A stretch of DNA of 64,000 nucleotides, taken from Mimachlamys varia. Lineage: Eukaryota; Mollusca; Bivalvia; Pectinida; Pectinidae. The notes beneath the pieces were generated by a model, which was not told the DNA's origin, did no database searches, and worked only from the letters and a program-made list of their open reading frames with translations. Within the stretch, counting starts at the first letter, position 1, and every line of letters starts with the position of its first letter. The stretch is from NCBI GenBank assembly GCA_947623455.1, contig OX392528.1:52098322-52162321 (forward strand), in the 5' to 3' direction. The position numbers and the translations under genes were made by a program. Positions 24,595 to 35,981 of the stretch are shown piece after piece.

Positions 24595-25435
24595 CAAAGT
24601 GGAGAACAGCATGTCAAATTATTAACTCAAAGAGAAATGGAAAAGCAGGTCAGTGAAGTATACAAAAACATAACTAGCAGGTCAGTAAAGTATTCAAAAA
24701 CAGGAACAGCGGGTCAGTAAATCTACCAAAACAGGAACAGCAGTTTAGTAAATATACCAAAACAGGAACAGCAGGTCAGTAAAGTATACAAAAACAGGAG
24801 CAGCAGTTTAGTAAATATACCAAAACAGGAACAGTAGGTCAGTAAAGTATACAAAAAAAGGAACAGAAGGTCAGTAAAGTATACAAAAACAAAAATAGCA
24901 GGTCAGCAAATATACAAAAACAGGAACAGCAGGTCAGTAAAGTATACAAACACAGGAACAGTGGGTCAGTAAAGTTTACAAAAACAAAAATAGCAGGTCA
25001 GCAAATATACAAAAACAGGAACAGCAGGTCAGTAAAGTATACAAACACAGGAACAGTAGGTCAGTAAAGTATACAAAAAAAGGAACAGAAGGTCAGTAAA
25101 GTATACAAAAACAAGAACAGCAGGTCAGTAAAGTATACAAAAAACAGGAACAACAGGTCAGTAAAGTATACAAAAAACAGCAACAGCAGGTCAGTAAAGT
25201 ATACAAAACCAGGAACAACAGGTCAGTATACAAAAACAAGAACAGCAGGTCAGTAATGTATACAAAAAAAGGAACAGCAGGTCAGCAAAGTATACAAAAA
25301 CAAGAACAGCAGGTCTGTAAAGTATACAAAAGCAGGAACAGAAGATCAACAAAGTATATAAAGAAAATAACAACAGGTCAGCAATGTATAAAAAAAAAAA
25401 AAACAGGAACAGAGGGTCAGCAGGTATTAACAACG
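24595..25435. repeat. ~31-bp minisatellite (AACAGCAGGTCAGTAAAGTA)
   Basis: About 25 tandem units of AACAGCAGGTCAGTAAAGTATACAAAAACAGG type, with scattered substitutions, start just after the HLX 3' end. Frames across it (YKSRNRRS, LLFLFLYTL) are artefacts. Confidence 0.93.
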
Positions 25436-25854
25436 TGAAAGGTAAAACTATTATCAATATGTAAATTAAAAAGATTTTGCCAAATGTTTTGATGAATATT
25501 TATTATCTTCCCTCCTGAATATTTCTGGGAAATTTGAATATTGAGGATAGAATATTTTTAATACAAATTAGACTCACATTGCTTTTGAAATTTGATTTTT
25601 ATAATGAAATAAGTAAATATCATGAAGACCAAATCAGATAATGTTTGATTGAAAGCAACATTTAAAAGTAAAAACCGAAATGTTTTCATAATCAAGTAAT
25701 AAGAATTAAAAAAACCACATATTTACCTCATTATTGGTACCATGATAACGTGAATTGAGGAGACATAGGAAAGGATCAAGTCATTTCATTGTTAGTTAAT
25801 GTAATGAGAAGGCAAATGTTGCTATGAAACTGTAAAAAATATTTGTTATTGCAA

Positions 25855-26085
25855 ACGCAACGATATCTATTGTGACGCTACCAATTCCTTTGTGTCAAGA
25901 CTCAATTTACTGTTCAATTAACTATTCGAACCTTAACTTATTTAGCAAAATGTAGAAATGGTGAAAATGTCAGCAAACATTCATTTAGTCTTGTAACACA
26001 CATTGCTATAGCTGACAAAACCCTACCGGACTTCAACAAATATGTCATCAATAACAATATGTTATATGAGCATCACAACATATGC
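25855..26085 (+). repeat. dispersed repeat, ACACATTGCTAT family (partial)
   Basis: It shares TCTATTGTGACG and TTGTAACACACATTGCTATAG with the elements at about 60130-60440 and 62540-62890. This copy is diverged and has lost its right inverted end. Confidence 0.55.
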
Positions 26086-26095
26086 ATTGAAAAAA

Positions 26096-26217
26096 AAGGA
26101 GAAAATCCCATAGCGTCAACATAGGCATAATCCAAGCTCAAAATCGACAAGGCAAAATATGATATGAACAAAGGAAAGATTTACACGGAGACTAAAAGAA
26201 CAACTGAATAAGACCAG
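26096..26217 (-). mobile_element. reverse-transcriptase 3' tail, cut by a second element
   Basis: The minus-strand tail runs from CATAGCGTCAACATAGGCATA through AACAAAGGAAAGATTTACAC to GAATAAGACCAGG. It then stops abruptly where a GGGCCC-type MITE left end (CCTGTATTCATGAAACC) begins at 26218. Confidence 0.75.
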
Positions 26218-26554
26218 GACCTGTATTCATGAAACCTTTCTCGTGCTCAAGCATGGAGTTTTGTGCTCAAGTCAGCTTTCTTGTAATTACTTAAATTGTG
26301 TCGAACGCTCAAAAAGTAAAACATAAACATTGAAACAGTATTTGGCTTCAACTATCTTCAGATCATTTCCAAATCTTTCTCAAAATATCATTTCATTATT
26401 AATTTATAACCGGATCAAGAAATTGGAACTAAGGCATCATCCTCAATCACAACAAGTAGTTAGACTTATGATTTTAAAAAAACAAATGCTCTTTAATGAA
26501 ATTGTATTATTCCTTTAGTGTTGAAGCAAACATCTTATAGAATTAATAGAACTA

Positions 26555-26752
26555 TTATTTTTACATTAAAAAGGTTTTACGCCGTTGTTGACACTTTTGT
26601 TTCTACATTGGTTCAGACAATTTCGATTCCATTCTGTTGGCCCCTTGCATCACTGACTGACGAGTCATACAAAAACAAAACAGTGCATGATGTAGTTTAA
26701 TTAATATTTTTTGGCATACTGTATCTATTACCTAATTAAAAAGATACAGAAT
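26555..26752 (+). repeat. dispersed repeat, GGCATACTGTATCTATTAC family
   Basis: It is similar over about 190 bp to 42478-42663. Shared landmarks are TTTTACGC, TCTACATTGGTT, TTGGCCCC and TTTGGCATACTGTATCTATT. It may be the right part of a larger element beginning with the MITE-like end at 26218. Confidence 0.65.
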
Positions 26753-27785
26753 GTTTATATTAATAATAATAGACTTTATTTAAACTTGAAAACATGTTCA
26801 GCTTAAAGCTCGTCTCACACATGGTCAAGATTCGTATAAAATATACATACAATATTTACAATAATTTGTGTGTGTGTTACGTCATCATTCAATATAACAA
26901 GCGATACATTATCAACAATTTTATTATCCTATTTGTAATCCAAACTGTGTAAAAACTACTAAGATTTACATATAGACAGATTTTGGTTTGTCACTGGCAG
27001 TTTAAGTTTAACATTTGTCTTCAATATTCCTTTTTTTATTTACACCAATCAGTTTCTTTAGAAGACGGATTAATATCGAATGTGTCAGTCGGTGCAATCA
27101 CCAAGTAGGATTAATTGTACCATATGACCTCACGATGTAGTTATGGATTTATCTTAACGGGACGTGCATTTACTGACTAAGTATGTGGCTAATACAGATT
27201 GATTTATAATACACTAAACTATCCGTGTTGTAATGCATTGAAATATGTAGGTTCATACAGTATAATAATAGTGATTTATATATTTTTATTTTTTATTTTT
27301 ACATTTTTATCAGTGACATATCAGAAAATATCAATTTGATAAACAATACATCTTCACAGCTTATATAATCTAGTGATGATGTTAGAAATCTTCTATCTTA
27401 ACTAATGATGGTATGAGTTAAGGTCTGATATCATTGCAAACCATTTGTGTACAATTTACTAGTTTTTTAACAATTATATTGTTTATGTAAATTTCAAAAC
27501 CTTCATAGCAATATTCCGTATATTTTATACCAAGTAAGCAGGAACTTAGTTCGATGATTGCTTAAATCGACCAAAACATGCAGCGATTTGTACGGCGATA
27601 TTGTTTACTTCTTGTTTCTTGACTGCTGTTTGGTTGGTCCGTCATGTGACAATTATGTGTCGCCCCATCACATGCAAAATGTTGACGTTATCGCTGGCAA
27701 CAAAATTTAGCAAAAAGAGATCAAATCTTAATATCGATTATTTATCGGAGAGGCAAACATATATATCTATCTTAGCTTTAACAAA
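26753..27785. other. gene-free interval
   Basis: No exon, RNA gene or clear repeat was recognised. Short frames at 27601-27819 and nearby resemble no family. Confidence 0.4.
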
Positions 27786-28215
27786 TCTAGAGAATTCCAA
27801 AGCGTCAACAAAACCATAATCCGAACCCAAAATTTATTAAACCAGAGGTAAAACAGGAACCAAAGAAAGATTTACATGGAGACTCTCATAAAACGCAAGA
27901 TAATAAGACCAGGTATTCCGGAAGAGCAAGCGTCTTCTACTTCATCGACGACACCCGCCATGTAACTCGCTGTCACATCCAAGTAAACATCAAGTTCTCA
28001 AAACGAGAACTTAGTATCATTGTCAATCACAACAAGTAAACACACTAATGAACAGACTCAAAAACATCCATCTTCATATCACTTAAAGATACAGAGTATT
28101 TCTCAATGAGGCAAAGATGGCGACAATAAAACTTGCCCATAGTTCTGATCAACCTGCATCTCTCGAGCCCTTGTGTTGTTAGTTTGTTTAACAGCAGTCG
28201 ACATCGATCACGAAA
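27786..28215 (-). mobile_element. reverse-transcriptase element, long 3' fragment
   Basis: This is one of the longest truncated copies. The minus strand covers the full 3' tail, the segment matching TTAGTGTGTTTACTTGTTGTG, and the last part of the ORF (complement of GGGCAAGTTTTATTGTCGCC). Disruptions leave no functional frame. Confidence 0.88.
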
Positions 28216-28544
28216 ATCACGGTACCTAGAGCAAGCTCTCGAATATCAAATCAACTGTAACATGTAAACCATCATAGATTTGAGAAGCAGGCTGTTCAAC
28301 TTCTTTTCGAAAGGAATTTCGGAATGTAACAAAGGAGTTAAAAAAGGTTTCATCATATCGATTGCCTACATCAAATGTGACGATCACTTGCGTGACGACA
28401 GCTAGTTTATGTATAAGTTACGACCTTAAGTATCAAAACAATTACCAACTTAACGTATCTATTAAATATGATTGATGACGTTTTCAATTAGTGTTATTAC
28501 GATTAAGTGTAAGTCTATAAATACAACGTTAAACTCTTCAAAAC

Positions 28545-28920
28545 AAACGACAAATTCTACACCAAACAACGTCACTCTACAGAAACAACGTCAAAACAGA
28601 AAAAAAACTACGTCAAATTCTACAAAAAACAACGTAATAGTCCACAAAAAACATTAAATTCTACAAAAAACAACTTCATAGTCTACATGTATAAAATACA
28701 CGTCAAATTCTTAAAAGAACCGTCATAGTCAACAAAAAACAACTTCAAATGCAACAAAAATAACGTCAAACTCGACCAAAACAACGTCTTATTCTACAAA
28801 AACAACGTTAAATATACTAAGCTAAGGTATTCCATAGTTTACAAAACAACGCAAAAATGTATGAGAAAAAAAAACAACAAAACGTCATGCTCTACAAATA
28901 CAACGTCAAACTAAAATTAA
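28545..28920. repeat. ~21-bp degenerate minisatellite (AACGTCAAATTCTACAAAAA)
   Basis: Units such as ACAACGTCAAATTCTACAAA recur irregularly over about 370 bp. Confidence 0.8.
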
Positions 28921-29439
28921 ATAATTTCAAGTTGAAGCATTATCGTAATTATTACGTAGCTGGATGGTAAACGTTTTATAGAGCTTTGCTACTGAGCGTG
29001 TCCTTTAAGTAATTACGCCCTGTATTCAGACTTATACTCGAAATATCCATATCCATTAAAGTTTGGTTATTTCAGCGCTCAACATAAATTTCAAGTAAAA
29101 ATGGAAATTTTCTTAGTCAGTCAGTCGAGGTTTTAATGTTGCCAAATGCATTGCAAAGTCACCTCACAAAATACAAATTAAAGCAATAATTAGTTTTCCT
29201 TTCTTTATTCCCGAAATCATGAACAAAGTAACGCATATGTTACCAATTCTCATTTAGATTTCTAGCCACGATGCAATCAGAAGCAGATTTATTTTCGGTT
29301 TTGTTCTCTGAAGGGATATTTCCCTTAATGTATTGACTTGAGCGCCACCTGTCGTGAAAGGTTAAGTATATATACAATTGTCATCATTACCATTTTTTAT
29401 CACAAGACTGACCCGTTCAGTCATGTCATATACGGCCAA

Positions 29440-29483
29440 GTCATAAATATGGTATTACATATGTGTAATCCCATATTTATGAC
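29440..29483. repeat. 44-bp near-perfect palindrome
   Basis: GTCATAAATATGGTATTACA is followed by its near-exact inverse TGTGTAATCCCATATTTATGAC. Related sequence (CCCGTTCAGTCATGTCATA, AATATGGTATTACA) occurs at about 54147-54200, so this is part of a dispersed family. Confidence 0.8.
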
Positions 29484-29554
29484 ATCGACATCGACACTCG
29501 TGTAAAATCCTCTTTTTATCAACTTTTAATATTTATCAATTATTAATTTTCCAT

Positions 29555-29889
29555 TGAGTATATGCAGAATGCGGCTTTCTCATTTGACGAGATTTTCTTT
29601 CATACCTCTATGAAAAAAAATCAGAAAATGGCGGGGGAAATGTGTTGTTCACAATACGGCAACAGACGTTGAGTATTGATTTGCAAAAAATGAATCCGTT
29701 GTTAGATCAGTCAAATTGTACATAAACATGTTTTAAAATTGAAATATGGGTTATGAAACAAATTTTGTTTGCAAACTTTTGTATGAATCAGCTAAGTGGA
29801 TTCATACAGTTTGCAAACAAAATCTTTTTCATACCCGAATGAAACTAAAAAAAAATTGTCATCAGTGCTTAATTAAATTTAATCAACAG
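29555..29889 (+). mobile_element. dispersed element ending at the gene A SUEL acceptor
   Basis: It matches 58615-58965 along most of its length (GCAGAATGCGGCTTTCT, GAATCCGTTGTTAGATCAGT, GTTTGCAAACAAA, CCGAATGAAACTAAAAAAAA). It contains an internal inverted repeat, TTTGTTTGCAAACTTTTGTATGAATC against GATTCATACAGTTTGCAAACAAA. The last bases, TTAATCAACAG, form the acceptor of the following exon. Confidence 0.7.
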
Positions 29890-30183
29890 GCATCTGGCAA
29901 GCCAAAAATATTCCGCTCTGTGATTACCAGTCAAGGTTTCTTTCATGCAAGGATGGCGGTATACTGCACATCGAGTTTGCTTTGTATGGGCAACGTGATG
30001 TATCCGTTCAATATTGCGGGGGTCAATCTGGAAGATCGTTCTGTGAGCCGATGAGTGAAATAGACATCCTACGATCCGAATGTGAAAGAAAATCCCATTG
30101 TATTGTCAGAAGTCCAAACCATATTAAACCCTGTTCCAATCAACCACAAGCTTTGAATTTTACATTCCAATGTCTACCTCCAG
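29890..30183 (+). CDS. gene A exon: SUEL-type lectin domain
   Basis: The 294-nt phase 1-1 exon runs between TCAACAG and CCAG|GTAAAT. The translation has the SUEL landmarks PLCDYQSRFLSCKDGGILHI, an ALYG element, paired cysteines and a closing FQCLPPG. It aligns with the gene B SUEL exon (ICESQTKFIGCKDGG ... YRCIPPG). SUEL domains bind galactosides or rhamnose and occur as 1-3 copies in secreted lectins. Here the usual YGR is YGQ and the DPC near the C-terminus is KPC, so sugar specificity may have changed. The frame seen in a long ATG-initiated ORF upstream (29746) is a different frame and is not coding. Confidence 0.85.
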
Positions 30184-30334
30184 GTAAATAAATTTGTATA
30201 TTTAATGGTACGATAAACTAGCTTTGTAAAGATTAAATGTTGGTATCATAACATAATAACAGCATTATGTAACAACATTTTAATGTAATACGATCACATC
30301 GTAATAATATACCAATTATAATACCTTGACCTTG

Positions 30335-31690
30335 GCTTCATAATATACCAAAAATTAAAACATCACATTGAACATCATCACATTGAACACCATCACATTA
30401 TAATATCACATTGAACAACATCACATTATAATATCACATTGAACAACATCACATTATAATATCGCATTGAATATCATCACATTATAATATCACATTGAAT
30501 ATCATCACATTATAATAGCACATTGAACAACATCACATTATAATATCACATTGAATATCATCACATTATAATATCGCATTGAATATCATCACATTATGAC
30601 ATCACATTGAACAACATCACATTATAATATCACATTGAATATCATCACATTATAATATCGCACTGAATATCATCACATTATAACATCACATTGAACATCA
30701 TCACAGTATAGCATCACATTGAACAACATCACATTATAATATCACATTGAATATCATCACATTATAATATCACATTGAATATCATCACATTATAATAGCA
30801 CATTGAACAACATCACATTATAACATCACATTGAACATCATCACATTATAATATCACATTGAATATCATCACATTATAATATCACATTGAACATCATCAC
30901 ATTAAACATCATCACATTGAACATCATCACATTGAACATCATCACAGTATAGCATCACAATGAACATCATCACATTATAATATCACATTGAACATCATCA
31001 CATTATAACATCATCACATTGAACATCATCACATTGAACATCATCACAGTATAGCATCACAATGAACATCATCACATTATAACATCACATTAAATATTAT
31101 CACATTATAATATCACATTGAACATCATCACATTAAACATCATCATATTGAACATAATCACATAATAATATCACATTGAACTTCATCACATTATAATATC
31201 ACATTGAACATAATCACATTATAATATCACATTGAACATCATCACATTATAACATCATCACATTGAACATCATCACATTATAATATCACATTGAACATCA
31301 TCACATTATAATATCACATTGAATATCATCACATTATAATAGCACATTGAACATCATCACATTATAACATCACATTGAACATCATCAAATTATAACATCA
31401 CATTATAATATCACAATGAACATCATCACATTATAACATCACATTGAATATCATCACATTATAACATCACATTAAACATCATCACATTATAATATCACAT
31501 TGAACATCATCACATTATAATATCACATTGAATATCATCACAGTATAGCATCACATTGAATATCATCACATTATAACATCACATTGAACAACATCATATA
31601 ATAATATCACATTGAACAACATCACATTATAACATCACATTGAACAACATCACATTATAATATCACATTGAACATCATCACATTGAATAT
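30335..31690. repeat. 28-bp minisatellite (CACATTGAACATCATCACATTATAATAT)
   Basis: About 1.35 kb of CACATTATAATATCACATTG / AACATCATCACATT units lie in the gene A intron between the SUEL and EGF exons. Variants (ATATC, AACAT, CAGTATAGC) are interspersed, suggesting unequal exchange. Confidence 0.95.
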
Positions 31691-31944
31691 CATCAAAGTT
31701 TTACAGCATCAGATCATAACATCATCAACAATATGGCAACATCATACTCATCTTCTGTCATATCATATCAACCATATGTATTCATCGATCTATCTTATCA
31801 CCTATTTCAACTTTAATTTATCAAGAATAAATCATGACCTTACCTGCTTTTTGTAAGTGAAACTTCTCACAATAATATTGCGATGCAAATTATTGACAAA
31901 TGTACCTATTTGTTATTGTCTGTTTTTAAACGTTGATCTACAAC

Positions 31945-32110
31945 AGAGAATACCAAAGCGTTAACATAACCATAATCCGAACTCGAAATCGACTAAACTA
32001 GAGGCAAATTATGAACAAAGTAAAGATTTACACGAAGACCCTCGTGAAAGTACAAGAAAGCAGGACCAGCTGTTCCTGAAAAGTAGGCCTCTTCTGTTTC
32101 ATCGACGACT
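31945..32110 (-). mobile_element. reverse-transcriptase element, 3'-end fragment
   Basis: The minus-strand tail runs from GAGAATACCAAAGCGTTAAC to TTCATCGACGA. It ends 40 bp upstream of the gene A EGF exon. Confidence 0.87.
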
Positions 32111-32149
32111 TCATATTGATGCATTGATTAATATTAGTTTCTAATCAAG

Positions 32150-32263
32150 GGGCTAATGTGTGTGGGAATTCCCTAATCTGTCATCCCAGCGCTGTGTGTG
32201 TTGACAATGATCACTGTGAATGTGAGGGTAACCTACAAGGTGATGGCATCACAGGATGTTTCC
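32150..32263 (+). CDS. gene A exon: EGF-like domain
   Basis: The 114-nt exon runs from acceptor CTAATCAAG to donor TTTCC|GTAAGT. It encodes ANVCGNSLICHPSAVCVDND, then HCECEGNLQGDGITGCF, six cysteines in EGF order. Length and phase equal those of the gene B EGF exon at 59062-59175, where HPSAVCVDNDHCEC is identical. The first two bases complete the Gly codon left open by the SUEL exon. Confidence 0.9.
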
Positions 32264-32271
32264 GTAAGTAT

Positions 32272-32505
32272 ATTGTAAACCAACTGATTTTCGCTGCGAC
32301 TTAATTTCGCGTTTTCATATGAAACGATTATTTCGCGGCGTTTTAATTTCGCGATGTCACAAATCCCATGTACAGTACTCCTACAGTTGACATACCTCTG
32401 ATTGAAACTTTTTCGCGGCGATTTATTTTTTGCGAATTTTAATCAAACAGCGAAATACGCGAAAATTAATCGCACGCAAAAATAACTTGGTTTACAGTAG
32501 ATACG
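32272..32505. mobile_element. palindromic MITE with GTAAACCAA ends, copy 1
   Basis: The left end TGTAAACCAACTGATTTTCG and the right end AACTTGGTTTACAGTA are inverted repeats. The interior is rich in TCGCGGCGA-type words. Copies are at 35492-35725 and 37308-37545, with a relative at 40696-40940; all lie in gene A introns. Confidence 0.85.
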
Positions 32506-33117
32506 ATAACCAAAATAACAGCCCCGGGTTTAAAACATGAAATTATTAAAATCTAATCCATATTTTCTGCACATTGTTTAAAGTAACTCAAATATACAAT
32601 ATGAATACTTCTATAGATCTGTTATTTTGAGGTTTAAATTACACATGGCATCAAAATGATATCTTTGGCTAGAATAATATAGAAAATGCATAATCACGAT
32701 CTATTCTTCAGAATTCACACGGGCTGCTTCAAACAAAATTGTTTATTTTTATTTTTCACTTCGCCAGGGGATGGGGGTTTGAACAAAAGGATACTCACTC
32801 AAAATCGATTAAATCATTTGGCGGGAACATACGATCCGATATGTGTACGCTCATATTGTCCGCTGTTCATTTATATCCAATTCGATGAAAAACTTCTGTT
32901 TTCGGCTTAAATTGTGTTAGAAACAGGTCACACGACTCGTGGTGGTTTGATATGGAATTGATTTCACTCTCGTTAGTTTATTTTGAAAAGTTACAAAAGA
33001 CTTTTGAGAATTAATAACTCGAGTGAAATTAACACTACATATCCAACAACAACTCGTTGTGTAACCTCTATTTATCTGTAATGGTAGTATATACATCTAA
33101 AGATAATGTCTTTACAG

Positions 33118-33362
33118 CGACTTGTACATGTATTGCTCATGGAGATCCTCACTACCAAACATTTGATGGAGCAAATGTAGATTTCATGGGTGCCTGTAAG
33201 TATACTCTGTCACGATACAGCAAGACAGGAGACCGCTGCTCGTATGACGTAGAAGTAAAGAACGATTATAGAGGAGGGGGACCACAAGTGTCGTACACTC
33301 AACTGGTCGACGTCAAGGTGTTTGGCAATGTCATCCGCATTCTCTTGCAAAAACGAGTACTA
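33118..33362 (+). CDS. gene A exon: VWD domain, first half
   Basis: The acceptor TCTTTACAG and the donor GTACTA|GTACGT give 245 nt. The translation opens TCTCIAHGDPHYQTFDG, the hallmark start of a von Willebrand D domain (GDPHY-TFDG). It continues VDFMGACKYTLSRY and on to VDVKVFGNVIRILLQKRVL. The acidic Asp in GDPHY is the position linked to Ca2+ binding in VWD modules. Relative to gene B the exon has two extra codons in the RGGGP loop. It ends at a codon boundary. Confidence 0.94.
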
Positions 33363-33394
33363 GTACGTATATGTTTTTTTTCTTATTAAATTCG

Positions 33395-33665
33395 TTTCAA
33401 GTTTTTGAACAGAAGGTACGTGGCTGAGCCGTTTATTAAACGCATCAGTGTAGAAGATTTGAAAATACTCTTTGTAAAATTCATAACTGTCGAAGATTTT
33501 AACAATATTTGTTTAACGCTTTACTGACTTAGATTTTAAAAAACTATTTGTTTAACGCGTCATAGACGTATATTTACACAGGATTTGTCAAACACATCAC
33601 TGATGTAGATTTTAACGTCGATTTAACCCTATTTCTAAACGCGTCTTTGACGTAGATTTGAACAA
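33395..33665. repeat. diverged ~60-bp repeat (AACGCATCAGTGTAGAAGATTT)
   Basis: Several imperfect copies carry the theme TTTAACGCGTCANTGACGTAGATTT. The first part (GAACAGAAGGTACGTGGCTG through AACGCATCAGTG) matches the complement of 21205-21275 in HLX intron 1. Confidence 0.6.
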
Positions 33666-34298
33666 AGACATGATTCAGTAATTCTTCGTTTAATATGTAA
33701 CTTTTGATTTCTAGAAATGGTTCGAAAACTTTGCTTTATGCTGCACTCTTATTTTTTACGGATTACAATTTAATCCTCTTCGCCATCTGTCTAAATCTTA
33801 AACTAATGAAGTGTCAGGTTGAGATCTAAAGTGAGATGCCTTTCAGGAATAGTTCCAAAACTTAACCTGACTTACGAGGACGAATATGATTCAAGAACAT
33901 TGTACATTCTGTAAAAACTGTAAAAGAATTTTATTTATAGAAAAATAATCGTCAAATTTGAATGTATTTGTAGTACATCATTAAGTGATCGTCATAGTTA
34001 ATATTATTTTGAAATGAGAGCGAATACCATTGAAATGTTGCATGGTAATTCGGATTGATTACGCTGGGATGTTCATATGTTCTCTGTAAACATTTGACAG
34101 TGTGATTTGTGTAAAGATTTTTTTACTCTACCAATAACAGTTGTATGTGACGTTTCGATGACTAGTACGATGCGTACCCTGGTCACCTCTATCAGACAAA
34201 TGACCAGCAAAGCGTATGTATACACACTAAAGGTGTCAATTGTGTACGAGTTGGTAACGAAAAATCGGTCCTTTGCATACGTGCATAAAATAATAATT

Positions 34299-34462
34299 AA
34301 GAGAATACCAAAGCGTTAACAAAATCATAATCCAAACTCAAAATCGATTAAACCAGGTGCAAAATATGAACAAAGGAAAGATTTACATGGAGACCCTTGT
34401 AAAAGTACAAGAGAATAAGACCAGTTGTTCTGGAAGAGTAAGCGTCTTCTGCTTCATCGCTT
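34299..34462 (-). mobile_element. reverse-transcriptase element, 3'-end fragment
   Basis: The minus-strand tail runs from GAGAATACCAAAGCGTTAAC to GCGTCTTCTGCTTCATCG and is close to the family consensus. Confidence 0.88.
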
Positions 34463-34702
34463 TGCTGGGCATTTGTCAAAATTAAAGTGAAAGGGTACAT
34501 AGCGTACTCATTATCGAAACGTCACATGAAATATTATTGGTTGTGTAAGAGACCCATCATACGTTCTTTGTATAATGAGGGAAGCCGACGACAACCAGGA
34601 GCCATTCATGTGACCTTGGATTAACCAGAAACCATACATGTGACATTGTATTAACGTTCCTCAATTGGTAGATGATTGTTAATTTTAACACTACTTCCTT
34701 TT

Positions 34703-34885
34703 ATGTGACTGCGTTGGCTGATTGGTTGAAGCGTTTAACATTTTTCTAGACCCTAACATGTCATTGGTGGGTTCGAGACCTACGTACTGACTGTAGGTCG
34801 GTGGTTTTCTATATGAACTCTGGCTTTCCTCCCCCGCAATAACCTGACACGTCCTGAACATCCATAGCTGTAAAAAAAAAAAAAC
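34703..34885 (+). mobile_element. tRNA-derived SINE with poly-A tail
   Basis: It has an A box-like TGGCTGATTGGTTGAAGCG and a B box-like GGGTTCGAGACC. The core GTCGGTGGTTTTCTATATGA leads to CTGGCTTTCCTCCCCCGCAA, a diverged form of the core in the other three SINEs here, and a run of A closes it. The tRNA-like head does not fold as a functional tRNA. Confidence 0.75.
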
Positions 34886-34958
34886 GGTGTAAAAAATAAC
34901 CAAACCAAAAGAACGCGTTTTTACAATCGTTTTATTGATATTGTTAATTTATTTCCAG

Positions 34959-35218
34959 GGGAATGACAGGGAAGTTTATCTCCCCTTTCGAACTAAGGAG
35001 TTTGAGATAGATTTCAGTGGAGATTATGTTCGATTGGAAACAAGGTGTGGTCTCGTGGTGGAGTATGACGGTCAATATAACGCCAATGTCAAGGTACCCA
35101 ACGTGTACGGGAACAACCTGATCGGAATATGTGGTAGCTGTAACAACAATCCAGACGATGACAGAAAGGACTTTGGGACGTTTGAAGTGGCAGATGCTTC
35201 TGACCTAGTATTAGAACA
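34959..35218 (+). CDS. gene A exon: VWD domain, second half
   Basis: The 260-nt exon runs from ATTTCCAG to GAACA|GTAAGT. It encodes GNDREVYLPFRTKEFEI, VRLETRCGLVVEYDGQYNA, VKVPNVYGNNL and IGICGSCNNNPDDD. The GICGSC block is the CxxC-bearing VWD signature (usually GLCGN), followed by the acidic NNNPDDD stretch. Length and phase equal those of gene B 63479-63738, including NVKVPNVYGN in near-identical context. It leaves two bases open, which the exon candidate at 35929 would complete. Confidence 0.94.
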
Positions 35219-35491
35219 GTAAGTCATAAACTCACCCGTATGTGGTAGATGGTTCGTCTCAGGTTATGTGTATCCATGGCAACAGAACAAAGCCTGTTTA
35301 CCCATTTATCCCTCATAATGAATTCTTCAAACCTATGATGTGGCGTATCTAACGTATGGTTGGAAGGGGAATAGACACTTCTTAACCGACTGTGTCATTT
35401 TTTCAGAAAAAAATTTTCATCGAAATTACGTTATTTCAAAAGAATTTGTATTCTGCTTGTTTACATTAAAAGATAACTGTAACTGACAACT

Positions 35492-35725
35492 GTAAACCAA
35501 CGTATTTTCGCGGCGACTTAATTTTGTTCTTTCATATGAAACGACTATTTTTCGGCGATTTAATTTCGCGATATACGATCATAATTCTTATGTACAGTAC
35601 AGTACTCCTACAGTTGACTCACCTTCTGATTAAAACTTTTTCGCGGCGATGATATTTTGTAAATTTTAGTCAACAGCGAAAAATGCGAAAAAATCGCACG
35701 CGAAAAGAAGTTGGTTTACAGTATA
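35492..35725. mobile_element. palindromic MITE with GTAAACCAA ends, copy 2
   Basis: It has the same inverted ends and interior as 32272-32505 (TGTAAACCAACGTATTTTCG ... GAAGTTGGTTTACAGTA). Confidence 0.85.
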
Positions 35726-35928
35726 AGCGGTGCCCGTTCGCCATGTTCTATATTAGTGGTGTATCCTCTACTTAAAAGAGTCTATCATATTTGCGTATGT
35801 CAAAAATTATGTGGACAATGTCTTTGAACCTGAGGGTGTAGAATAAAGTGGCACCAAAGTCGGAACCTAAGGGTTGAGTATCAATATTCCGATTCAAACA
35901 ACACTTTCTCTTCCACCTCTTTATTCAG

Positions 35929-35981
35929 CGAAATTCTGGTTAAAGACAATGAAAATTGCACACTTATTACTAATGAGAAAG
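35929..35981 (+). CDS. gene A candidate 53-nt linker exon
   Basis: The previous VWD exon ends with two open bases, and the next certain exon (TIL) needs one base before it, so something of length 2 mod 3 should lie between. A strong acceptor (TCTTCCACCTCTTTATTCAG) precedes a 53-nt open segment reading EILVKDNENCTLITNEK and ending at AAAG|GTTCCA. Length and both phases fit exactly. The peptide is in the place where VWD proteins have a short linker or a C8 domain; no full C8 domain was found. The donor is weak. Confidence 0.42.

Noticed and set aside
28470..28506. Short ATG exon (MTFSISVITIK) ending at GTAAGT as a possible first exon of gene A
   Set aside because: Phase would fit the SUEL exon, but the peptide is too short and ends in Lys, there is no promoter motif, and it abuts a minisatellite. 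Not supported enough to list.
29746..30054. 102-codon frame beginning MGYETNF over the gene A lectin exon
   Set aside because: It starts in a mobile element and uses a different frame from the SUEL domain, whose cysteine pattern and splice phases are clear.
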